Position numbers and translations under genes: made by a program. This document shows positions 1 to 6,066 of a DNA stretch of 10,002 nt, one piece after another. Every line of letters starts with the position of its first letter. Position 1 is the stretch's first letter. This DNA comes from Flavobacteria bacterium RIFCSPLOWO2_12_FULL_31_7 (GTDB lineage: Bacteria > Bacteroidota > Bacteroidia > Flavobacteriales > Flavobacteriaceae), in contig MGWJ01000054.1 of the NCBI GenBank assembly GCA_001800945.1, positions 1 to 10,002 of the forward strand, read 5' to 3'. The notes under the pieces were generated by a model. It ran no database searches. It was not told the origin of the DNA and saw only the letters and a program-made list of their open reading frames with translations.

Positions 1-1
1 A

Positions 2-691
2 TTTATTTATTATGATTTCGATGTTTTTGATGATTTTGATTGTGATACAGCTTTCTTATTAGGAATGATATTTACTGATGGTTCATTATATGAATATTCT
101 AATACAGGTAAACAATTTATCAGGATAATTAATAAGAATAAGTATCTTATTGAAAATTGTAGAGATATATTAAAATCAAATTTAGAAATTCACTTTGTCA
201 AAGAAAGAGAATATAACGGCATTAAGCAAGGAGGTTTTTATTATTTGCATATTTCAAATGAAGACATAATTGATGAATTAATTGAATTTGGAATGTGTGA
301 GAAAAAAAATTCAAATATTAAATTCCCATATTTACCTGATGAATTATATCCTCATTTCATAAGAGGATTATGGGCAGGAAGTGGTTCAATAGCTTTAAGC
401 AAAAATGCTATTGCTTCTGCTTTTTCATCATGTTCTTTTGAATTTATTTTAGATTTAGAAAAACAATTAAATAAAATAGGTTTAACAAAAAGAAACATTA
501 ATACTAACAAACATACTAAGACAGAAAATTTTTATATAAAATATTCTGTAAATGACACAAAAAAATTATATGATTATATTTATAAAAATGTAACTCCATT
601 AACAATTTATAAATTACATCAAGAAAAATTATTTAGTTTTTTTGAGGAGAAAATAATGAAAACACCAAAGAGAAAAATGATTAGAAAATAA
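2..691 (+). CDS. LAGLIDADG homing-endonuclease-like protein, 5' end missing, second motif degenerate
   Basis: The frame is open from base 2, well before the first ATG at 65, so the gene starts outside the window. It has the two-motif layout of monomeric LAGLIDADG endonucleases, which cut long DNA targets. Motif 1 (bases 56-85, LLGMIFTDGS) keeps the final Asp that binds the catalytic metal. Motif 2 (bases 356-391, FIRGLWAGSGSI) aligns with the family pattern RG-[YL]-FDGDGSI, but both acidic positions are replaced (D to A, D to S; the Ser codon is 380-382). The spacing of about 100 residues between motifs, and the flanking KFPYLP and YIYKN segments, fit this family. The tail is basic (KTPKRKMIRK). 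With one active site apparently lost, the protein may be a nickase, a DNA-binding remnant or inactive. It seems free-standing: no intron or intein context is visible on its 3' side. Family assignment is good; activity is inference. Confidence 0.72.
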   Translation, partial: FIYYDFDVFDDFDCDTAFLLGMIFTDGSLYEYSNTGKQFIRIINKNKYLIENCRDILKSNLEIHFVKEREYNGIKQGGFYYLHISNEDIIDELIEFGMCEKKNSNIKFPYLPDELYPHFIRGLWAGSGSIALSKNAIASAFSSCSFEFILDLEKQLNKIGLTKRNINTNKHTKTENFYIKYSVNDTKKLYDYIYKNVTPLTIYKLHQEKLFSFFEEKIMKTPKRKMIRK

Positions 692-718
692 TAATTATAA
701 GTAGAATATATCCATAAT

Positions 719-1285
719 ATGAACGAATCAATTTGCTTTACCGTTGAAGAATATAAAAGTACTTTTCAATATTTACTGAATGAATTTATTTTAGCGACCG
801 CAAAAACAGAATTAGACTTTTTTGAATATCAATTAGATATTTATAATAATGCTCATGTTGTTAGTCATCAAGATTTTGAAGGAGCACTTTACGGAGGAAT
901 TATTGTGAATATGGATAAATTTCAAGAAGTTATTGCTTTTATTCGAGTTAAAATTGCGGAATGTAAATATGGGAAAACAGAAGTTGAAGAAGTAGAAATT
1001 GATTTAAGTGAAACAAATGGTAGAGAAAAAATAATTTATTTGCAAAAAATGGGAATAATTGATTTTTTAAGAACAAAAACACCATTTAATACAAACACGC
1101 ATAGTTTAGCATCTTTTTTATCTGGAATTACTGGAATAAAAACATCATCAATTTATCCAATGATTAATCCTATTGTCAACAATTCTGTTTCGCAAACGAA
1201 CAACCCAATGAACTCATTAAAGGCGGTTGAAAAAGTAGAAAAAGAATTAATCCGAATTGGAATAAATTTAAAAGAAACGATTTAG
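719..1285 (+). CDS. Hypothetical protein of Bacteroidota mobile-element type
   Basis: A 188-residue soluble protein with no signal peptide or membrane segment. The N-terminal half (about 5-90) is predicted helical and acidic/aromatic. The C-terminal half (about 100-183: EKIIYLQKMGIIDFLR, then PFNTNTHSLASFLSGITG, then NNPMNSLKAVEKVEKELIRIG) resembles a conserved segment that I recall from unnamed proteins in Bacteroidota integrative elements, placed just before excisionase-like and RepA-like genes. I do not know its function. The ATG at 719 lies 27 bases after the preceding stop and has no Shine-Dalgarno sequence, which is normal for this phylum. Its place directly before the helix-turn-helix and ATPase genes suggests a role in the element's maintenance or regulation, but that rests on position alone. 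Confidence 0.75.
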   Translation: MNESICFTVEEYKSTFQYLLNEFILATAKTELDFFEYQLDIYNNAHVVSHQDFEGALYGGIIVNMDKFQEVIAFIRVKIAECKYGKTEVEEVEIDLSETNGREKIIYLQKMGIIDFLRTKTPFNTNTHSLASFLSGITGIKTSSIYPMINPIVNNSVSQTNNPMNSLKAVEKVEKELIRIGINLKETI

Positions 1286-1308
1286 GTTAAACCCAAAATA
1301 AACCTAAA
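1281..1308 (+). repeat. 8-bp inverted repeat overlapping a stop codon
   Basis: TTTAGGTT (1281-1288) and AACCTAAA (1301-1308) are perfect reverse complements separated by 12 bases; the left arm includes the TAG stop of the preceding gene. The hairpin is AU-rich and no T-run follows, so it is a poor intrinsic terminator. It could be an operator or a weak RNA structure in front of the excisionase-like gene, or chance. Confidence 0.3.
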
Positions 1309-1343
1309 GTTCATTTGCTCTTATTAATTAAAAAATAAGAAAA

Positions 1344-1610
1344 ATGAATCAAATTTTATTAAACGGCATCACAATTGAACAATTAGCCGAAGCACTTAAA
1401 CCATTGTTGCAACCTCAAGCAACAAAAGAATCACAACAACCCGAAAACGATTTAATGACCCGAAAAGAAGTTTGTACACTTTTGAGTATAAATTTCACGA
1501 CATTATGGAAGCATACACGTAGTGGTAAACTTTTAAGTAGTGGTATTGGAAACAGGGTGTTTTACAGCCGAAAACAAGTTTTAGAAGCCGTAAAGTCAAT
1601 TAATTCATAG
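1344..1610 (+). CDS. Excisionase-like helix-turn-helix DNA-binding protein (MerR/HTH_17 type)
   Basis: An 88-residue protein. Residues 1-35 are a linker with helix (ITIEQLAEALKPLLQP) and a Gln-rich stretch. Residues 37-85 form a winged helix-turn-helix of the excisionase/MerR-like type: the pattern LMTRKEVCTLLSINFTTLWK, then RSGKLLSSGIGNRVFYSRKQV, is the usual one, in which the first helix pair binds DNA and the GN-R-FYS strand forms the wing. Such proteins act as recombination directionality factors or as regulators of replication genes in Bacteroidota islands. The stop is 4 bases before the ATG of the ATPase gene, so the two are very probably co-transcribed and may be translationally coupled. 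Whether it works in excision or in transcription control cannot be told, as no integrase is visible. Confidence 0.85.
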   Translation: MNQILLNGITIEQLAEALKPLLQPQATKESQQPENDLMTRKEVCTLLSINFTTLWKHTRSGKLLSSGIGNRVFYSRKQVLEAVKSINS

Positions 1611-1614
1611 TAAT

Positions 1615-2646
1615 ATGGATAAAGATAAACAGGCAATTGGTTTAACCGATTTTAGCAATGTAATTGACAAAGCAATGCAATGTGAAGTTAAGACAACAGA
1701 AAACGGTTTATTTTTGATAAAAACAGCTAATGAGTGGATGGAGGAAGCAAAGAACCGACCAATACCGAAGATGCTTTTTAGTCAACTATGGTATGAGGGT
1801 GAAATATGTATTTTGTTTGCTGATACCAATTTAGGAAAATCAATTTTAGCAGTTCAAATTGGCAACAGTATAAGTAAAGCAGAACATATAATTGGGTTCA
1901 AAATTGAAACTCAAAAACAGTCTGTACTTTACTTTGATTTTGAATTGTCGGATAAGCAATTTCAAAATAGATATTCAAAAGATTATACCGAAAATTACAA
2001 CTTTGACAATAATTTTTTAAGAATAGAAATCAATACCGATGCTGATTTACCAATTAATCAAAATTTTGATGACTTTCTTATCTTGTCAATCGAGCAAAGT
2101 CTTTTAAAATCTAATTCAAAGGTTTTGATTATTGACAATCTTACCTATCTAAAAACCGATAATGAAAAAGCAAAAGAAGCTTTACCATTAATGAAAAAAC
2201 TTAAAGAATTAAAAAGCAAGTACTCACTTTCAATTTTGATTTTAGCACACACACCAAAAAGAGATTTATCAAAGCCAATTACAAGAAATGATTTGTCTGG
2301 AAGCAAAATGCTTATGAATTTTTGTGATAGTTCCTTTGCTATTGGAGAAAGTAATCAAGACAAGCAAATAAGATATATCAAACAAATTAAACAACGTAAT
2401 TGTGAGCAAGTATTTGATACAGATAATGTTTGTATTTGTCATATAAATAAAGAATATAATTTTTTACAATTTGAGTTTATTGGTTATGGTAATGAACGTG
2501 AACACCTAAAACAATATACTGATAAAGACCGTGAAACAAACATTGAAAAAGTAAAGGAATTAAACACACAAGGAAAAAGCCAAAGACAAATTGCTAATGA
2601 AATGGGTATGTCATTGGGAGCGGTAAATAAATATTTGAAGTTGTAA
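1615..2646 (+). CDS. RepA/RAD55-like P-loop ATPase with C-terminal helix-turn-helix
   Basis: A 343-residue cytoplasmic ATPase of the AAA_25/RepA (RecA-fold) group. The P-loop is at residues 69-76 (ADTNLGKS, Lys75), a variant form beginning with Ala where GxxxxGKS has Gly. YFDFELS (106-112) is the strand with the acidic residue typical of RepA/DnaB-like ATPases. Walker B is VLIIDN (170-175, Asp174), followed by the sensor strand SILILAHTPKR (206-216). Residues 309-341 form a resolvase-like helix-turn-helix (GKSQRQIANEMGMSLGAVNKYLK), so the protein probably binds a specific DNA site. Family members are replicative helicases or loading ATPases of plasmids and islands. It lies between the excisionase-like gene and the primase-like gene, a recurring order in Bacteroidota elements. 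The hexamer array directly downstream is a plausible target for its helix-turn-helix; that link is inference. Confidence 0.87.
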   Translation: MDKDKQAIGLTDFSNVIDKAMQCEVKTTENGLFLIKTANEWMEEAKNRPIPKMLFSQLWYEGEICILFADTNLGKSILAVQIGNSISKAEHIIGFKIETQKQSVLYFDFELSDKQFQNRYSKDYTENYNFDNNFLRIEINTDADLPINQNFDDFLILSIEQSLLKSNSKVLIIDNLTYLKTDNEKAKEALPLMKKLKELKSKYSLSILILAHTPKRDLSKPITRNDLSGSKMLMNFCDSSFAIGESNQDKQIRYIKQIKQRNCEQVFDTDNVCICHINKEYNFLQFEFIGYGNEREHLKQYTDKDRETNIEKVKELNTQGKSQRQIANEMGMSLGAVNKYLKL

Positions 2647-2703
2647 AGTGTTCACGATGTTCACGGTGTTCATAGTGTGAACGTAATGAACAGCGTGAAC
2701 ACT
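2647..2703 (+). repeat. 57-bp palindromic array of six GTTCAY hexamers at 9-bp steps
   Basis: GTTCAC at 2650 and 2659 and GTTCAT at 2668 are followed by inverted copies GTGAAC at 2677, ATGAAC at 2686 and GTGAAC at 2695. All six start exactly 9 bp apart and the orientation flips at base 2675. The outer arms AGTGTTCACG (2647-2656) and CGTGAACACT (2694-2703) are perfect 10-bp inverted repeats; the whole can fold as a long imperfect hairpin or cruciform with about 21 of 26 positions paired. It fills most of the gap between the ATPase stop and the primase-like ATG, and is GC-richer than its surroundings. Likely roles are iterons of a replication origin, a single-strand initiation site for the primase, or an operator. 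Confidence 0.85.
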
Positions 2704-2717
2704 AAAATCTTAATTTT

Positions 2718-3749
2718 ATGAAACAATACAAATACAATTTAGATAAGAGTAGTAAAAAGTTTGTCTGTCCGAAATGCAACAAACGAACCCTTGTAAAATA
2801 TAAAGAAACGGAAACAGGAAACTATTTGAATGAAGATTTTGGACGTTGCGACCGTGAAACAAATTGCGGTTTTTATAGCACACCAACAGGTGAATTTAAA
2901 AACACTTTTGAAGTAGTTAATATTCCAAAACCTAAACCAAGTTTTCATAATTACGATTTAGTAAGTCAAAGTGGTAGGAATTACAAAGAAAATAATTTTA
3001 TCCAGTTCTTAAAAACCATTTTTACAGAAACTGAAGTAAAAGATGCCATACTTAAATATTTGATAGGAACATCAAAACGTTGGAATGGTGCAACAATATT
3101 TTGACAAATTGATAATTTGCAAAGGGTACACGCTGGTAAAATTTTACAATATGTTACAAAAACTGGCAAACGATACAAAAATGAAGACGGCAAAAGTTTA
3201 ATAGATTGGGTTCATAGTATTTTAAAACGAAACCAAACAATCAAAGATTTTAATCTTAATCAATGCTTATTCGGTTTGCACCTAATAAATGAAATTAATG
3301 CCAAAACCATTGCACTTGTTGAGGGAGAAAAAACAGCTATTATGATGAGTATATTTAAACCTCAATATATTTGGTTAGCAACAGGAAGTAAACAAGGTTT
3401 TAAATATGAAAATCTGAAACTAATTAAGCAATATAAAATTATTGCGTTCCCTGATAAAGGTGAGTACGAAGATTGGTTTAAAAAAGCTACCGAACTCAAT
3501 ATATTAGGTTTTGATATAATTGTCAATGATTGGCTCGAAAACACGAATTTTGAAGCAGGAACAGATTTTGCAGATGTGTTACTTATTGAAAAAAATGAAG
3601 CCGAGAAAATTAAAAAATATGAAATTATTTATACCGACACCGAAAATATTATTAACGAATTTGAAACACACACACCCGAAATTTGGAATCTAATTGAAAC
3701 GTTTGGTTTAGTAGATTGCAACTGGAACGAAATAAGAAAAGTAATTTAA
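2718..3749 (+). pseudogene. Primase-like zinc-ribbon/Toprim protein (DUF6371 type) interrupted by one in-frame TGA
   Basis: Read through codon 129, this is one 343-residue protein. Residues 17-50 hold a zinc ribbon (CPKC at 17-20, then Cys44 and Cys50 in CDRETNC), as at the N-terminus of primases. The C-terminal half carries Toprim-like motifs: ALVEGEKTA (about 200-207, Glu202 and Glu204) and IIAFPDKGEYEDW (about 242-253, Asp246). The TGA at 3102-3104 sits where I expect a conserved Trp (ATIF-W-QID), so a single G-to-A change from TGG explains it. Both halves stay in the same frame and the part beyond the stop shows no decay. A restart at TTG 3117 could give a 210-residue Toprim fragment without the zinc ribbon. 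Options are a recent nonsense mutation, a sequencing error or stop readthrough. The gene follows the RepA-like ATPase, so it would act in priming replication of the element. Confidence 0.82.
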
Positions 3750-3770
3750 CTTAAATAAATTATTTCAATT

Positions 3771-3804
3771 GCTTTGCAAAAATAGAAAATTGTTGTTGCA
3801 AAGC
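3771..3804 (+). repeat. 9-bp inverted repeat (hairpin) after the primase-like gene
   Basis: GCTTTGCAA (3771-3779) and TTGCAAAGC (3796-3804) are perfect reverse complements around a 16-base loop, 21 bases after the primase-like stop. No T-run follows, so a Rho-independent terminator is unlikely. A protein-binding site such as a transfer-origin or attachment-site arm, or a factor-dependent RNA hairpin, is possible. Confidence 0.5.
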
Positions 3805-3861
3805 TTATGCTTTATGATGTTACAGTTCTACTATTACTGGCAATGACAGCAACAAAGTTTT

Positions 3862-3958
3862 AATTATAGTTTTGCAATGCTTGTTTAATGGGATATAGTT
3901 TTTTATAATGATTGACAATATTGCTTCCTTGTTTTTGCTCTTCAATAAAACTATAATT
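3862..3958. repeat. 12-bp inverted repeat and triple TATAGTTTT motif
   Basis: AATTATAGTTTT (3862-3873) and AAAACTATAATT (3947-3958) are perfect inverted repeats 73 bp apart. The 9-mer TATAGTTTT occurs at 3865-3873 and 3894-3902 and in inverted form at 3947-3955. Repeated short words in both orientations near an island edge could be arm-type recombinase sites or ends of a small non-coding element. Low complexity makes chance a real alternative. Confidence 0.45.
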
Positions 3959-4032
3959 TTATTTCAAAAGTTATGATTTGTAATGAGTAATTTTTATTTC
4001 AAATTTATATTGTTATAATCTTAATTTATAAA

Positions 4033-4066
4033 TTCAACTTTCATTCAAAATTGATTGCTTAATTTG
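4033..4066 (+). promoter_or_regulatory. Candidate response-regulator operator and promoter of the regulator gene
   Basis: TTCAA (4033-4037), six bases, then TTCAA (4044-4048) form a direct repeat with 11-bp periodicity, the arrangement bound by OmpR/PhoB-family dimers. TTTG (4063-4066), in the context TTAATTTG, resembles the Bacteroidota -7 element TAnnTTTG and starts 30 bp after the repeat start. The same layout precedes the receptor and PepSY-like genes. The ATG at 4071 is so close that the transcript would have almost no leader. Confidence 0.55.
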
Positions 4067-4070
4067 CAAT

Positions 4071-4748
4071 ATGAAAATTTTAATAATAGAAGACGAAATA
4101 GAAATTGCTACAAGTATTAAAAACTACTTGAGTAGTAATGATTTTATTTGTGAGTCGGCAAGTTCGCTAAAAGTAGCAATTGAGAAAATAGATTTATATT
4201 CCTATGATTGTATTCTTTTGGACTTAATGTTGACAGATGGAGATGGGTTTAAGATTTTAGAATTACTTAAAAAGCAAAATAAAACAGAAGGTGTTATTAT
4301 AATTTCAGCAAAAGACACTTTAGAAACTAAAATTGAAGGACTAACACTTGGAGCAGATGACTATCTAACAAAACCATTTCATCTTTCAGAATTATTAGTT
4401 CGTATTCAAGCATTGGTTAGGCGAAAACAATTCAATGGAAATAATCTAATCTCTTTTAATGAAATTGAAATTGACACCATAAGCAAGTCAGTTAAAATTA
4501 AAGGCAATAAAATTGAATTTACTAAAAAAGAAATGGATTTATTGTTATTTTTGATTGGTAATAAAAATAAGGTTTTATCCAAAAGCGCAATTGCTGAGCA
4601 TTTATCTGGTGATATGGCAGATATGTTGGATAATCATGATTTTGTGTATGCACATATAAAAAACATGAAAAAAAAGCTTAAAGAAATTGGAGCAACGGAT
4701 TATCTAAAATCAGTTTATGGAACAGGTTATAAGTGGGAAGATGAATAA
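4071..4748 (+). CDS. OmpR/PhoB-family response regulator
   Basis: A 225-residue DNA-binding response regulator. The receiver domain (1-115) has the acidic pair Glu7-Asp8, phospho-acceptor Asp51 (ILLDLML), the switch Ser79 (IIISAKD) and Lys101 (TKPF). The C-terminal winged helix (about 125-223) shows the OmpR-family pattern IEFTKKEMDLLLFL, then a recognition-helix region HDFVYAHIKNMKKKLKEIG and the hairpin VYGTGYKW. Phosphorylation by the adjacent kinase should promote dimer binding to direct repeats. The start is the ATG just after the TTTG promoter element; no earlier in-frame start is supported. The 3' end overlaps the kinase gene by 8 bp, implying coupled translation. The direct repeat upstream suggests autoregulation. 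It resembles the RprY-like regulators of Bacteroidota, but I do not assign a symbol. Confidence 0.93.
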   Translation: MKILIIEDEIEIATSIKNYLSSNDFICESASSLKVAIEKIDLYSYDCILLDLMLTDGDGFKILELLKKQNKTEGVIIISAKDTLETKIEGLTLGADDYLTKPFHLSELLVRIQALVRRKQFNGNNLISFNEIEIDTISKSVKIKGNKIEFTKKEMDLLLFLIGNKNKVLSKSAIAEHLSGDMADMLDNHDFVYAHIKNMKKKLKEIGATDYLKSVYGTGYKWEDE

Positions 4749-6003
4749 AAAACTACTTCAAAAGACACTAAATTTTTACTTCATTTATGCAATAATAATA
4801 TTAATCACGGTTGGTCCGTTATTTTATATTGTTTCTAATATTTTATACGAAGACGATGCCAATGAGGATTTATTTGCTATAAAAAAACAGTTTGATAGAT
4901 TTACAAAAGATGATTTAACTATAAAAGATGTGGCACTTTGGAATAAGTTTAATCGAGATGTAAATCTTCAAAAATTTAATGGACAACTTAAAGATAGTTT
5001 ATTTGAACATAGTTATTATGACGCTTTAAATAAAGAAAACGAACCATTTAGAGTACTTAATTCTCCAGTGAAAATTGAGGGTAAATGGTTTACTTTTTCG
5101 GCTAAAATAAATATGGTTGAAAAAGAAAATTTAATTGGTAGTACGGCAATTCTTTTCATTTTATTATTGCTTCTACTGATAATTGGTTTTTTTATAATAA
5201 CTAATATAATCTCAAAAAAATTATGGCAACCATTTTATGTTGCATTGGATAAAATGGAACAATTTGAAATCGATAAATCTACCTCAGTAAAATTAATTCA
5301 AAGTACAACTGAAGAGTTTAACAGATTAAATAATGCTATTAATGGATTAATCTATAAAAACAGTAAAATTTATCAAATTCAACGAGAGTTTATAGAAAAT
5401 GCAGCTCACGAATTACAAACACCAATTGCAATTTTTAAAGGCAAATTAGAAAATATTTTGCAACGTAAAGATTTAAATTCAGAACAGTTTAAATTAATTG
5501 AGGATTTAGATAACACTACTACTAGGCTGGTAAGACTTAATAGAAATTTATTAGTTGTATCAAAGATTGATAATAATACCTACAATAAAATTGAGAAGAT
5601 AAACTTAAACGAAATAATTAATAATCAATTGAATTTTTTTAGTGAACAAGCCCTTTCAAAAAAGATATCAATTACAACAGAATTAGAAGAAGTTTTGGTT
5701 AATTCAAATCACATTTTGGCAGAAATGTTAATTAGCAATTTGTTTTTAAATACCATAAATCATAATGTACACAAAGGCAAAATCTTTGTTAAATTAACCA
5801 AGGATAGAATAATATTCTCAAATACAGGTGCGCTTTTACCTTTACAGACAGAAAAAATGTTTGAACGTTTTTCTAAATCAAACCCAACTTCTCAAGGAAA
5901 TGGCTTAGGGTTGTCTATTATAAAAAAAATTGTGGATACTAATCATTGGACAATTAGTTATCATTTTAAAGAGGATTATCACACTTTTGAAATTGTATTT
6001 TAA
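4741..6003 (+). CDS. Membrane sensor histidine kinase
   Basis: A 420-residue kinase with a short N-terminus, TM1 (about 11-34), a periplasmic sensor of about 100 residues, and TM2 (about 133-157). The HisKA H-box is FIENAAHELQTP with phospho-acceptor His223. The ATPase domain has the N-box NLFLNTINHN (about 333-342), a G1 region SNTGALLP where Asn replaces the usual Asp, the F-box MFERFSKSN and the G2 box GNGLGLS (386-392). The Asn in G1 occurs in many Bacteroidota kinases, as I recall, so it is not taken as a defect. I chose the ATG at 4741, overlapping the regulator stop by 8 bp, over the in-frame start at 4717 because MNKK directly precedes the first membrane segment. The small sensor domain has no recognizable ligand motif, so the signal is unknown; the downstream receptor and PepSY-like genes hint at an envelope or nutrient signal. 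Confidence 0.92.
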   Translation: MNKKLLQKTLNFYFIYAIIILITVGPLFYIVSNILYEDDANEDLFAIKKQFDRFTKDDLTIKDVALWNKFNRDVNLQKFNGQLKDSLFEHSYYDALNKENEPFRVLNSPVKIEGKWFTFSAKINMVEKENLIGSTAILFILLLLLLIIGFFIITNIISKKLWQPFYVALDKMEQFEIDKSTSVKLIQSTTEEFNRLNNAINGLIYKNSKIYQIQREFIENAAHELQTPIAIFKGKLENILQRKDLNSEQFKLIEDLDNTTTRLVRLNRNLLVVSKIDNNTYNKIEKINLNEIINNQLNFFSEQALSKKISITTELEEVLVNSNHILAEMLISNLFLNTINHNVHKGKIFVKLTKDRIIFSNTGALLPLQTEKMFERFSKSNPTSQGNGLGLSIIKKIVDTNHWTISYHFKEDYHTFEIVF

Positions 6004-6005
6004 AA

Positions 6006-6039
6006 TTCAATATTTCTTCAAATTCTACAAAGAAATTTG
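6006..6039 (+). promoter_or_regulatory. Candidate response-regulator operator and promoter of the receptor gene
   Basis: TTCAA (6006-6010) and TTCAA (6017-6021) are an 11-bp-period direct repeat; TTTG (6036-6039) starts 30 bp after the repeat start. The repeat lies in AAAATTCAATATTTCTTC (6002-6019), which recurs exactly at 8512-8529 before the PepSY-like gene and begins inside the kinase stop codon. This predicts that the receptor has its own promoter besides any readthrough from the kinase. Confidence 0.55.
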
Positions 6040-6066
6040 TACAATAAAATCTTAAAAGATAAAATA

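Larger units (their letters stand above)
3750..4032. other. Gene-free region between the island genes and the two-component locus
   Basis: No open frame with coding character is visible on either strand between the primase-like stop and the promoter of the response regulator. The stretch is AT-rich with a local excess of TTGCAA/GCTTTGC words and of TATAGTTTT. Mobilization genes often follow a DUF6371-type gene in Bacteroidota islands, but none is present here. This is therefore the likely right edge of the island or the scar of a deletion. Confidence 0.55.

Noticed and set aside
3102..3104. Alternative genetic code with TGA read as Trp
   Set aside because: TGG is used for Trp throughout, and no other gene needs an internal TGA; one site cannot support code reassignment.
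2739..3544. Reverse-strand open frames at 2739-2948, 2981-3193 and 3362-3544
   Set aside because: They lie wholly inside or against the primase-like gene, show no domain signal, and are explained as antisense shadows of it.
4717..4740. Upstream start for the histidine kinase
   Set aside because: It would extend the overlap with the regulator gene; the ATG at 4741 gives a normal short cytoplasmic N-terminus before the first membrane segment.
5821..5845. Defective G1 box (Asn for Asp) in the kinase as a sign of inactivity
   Set aside because: The same change is common among Bacteroidota kinases as far as I recall, and the H, N, F and G2 boxes are intact.
6037..6066. TTG start for the receptor
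   Set aside because: It would overlap the predicted promoter and put ten polar residues before a clean signal peptide beginning at 6067.
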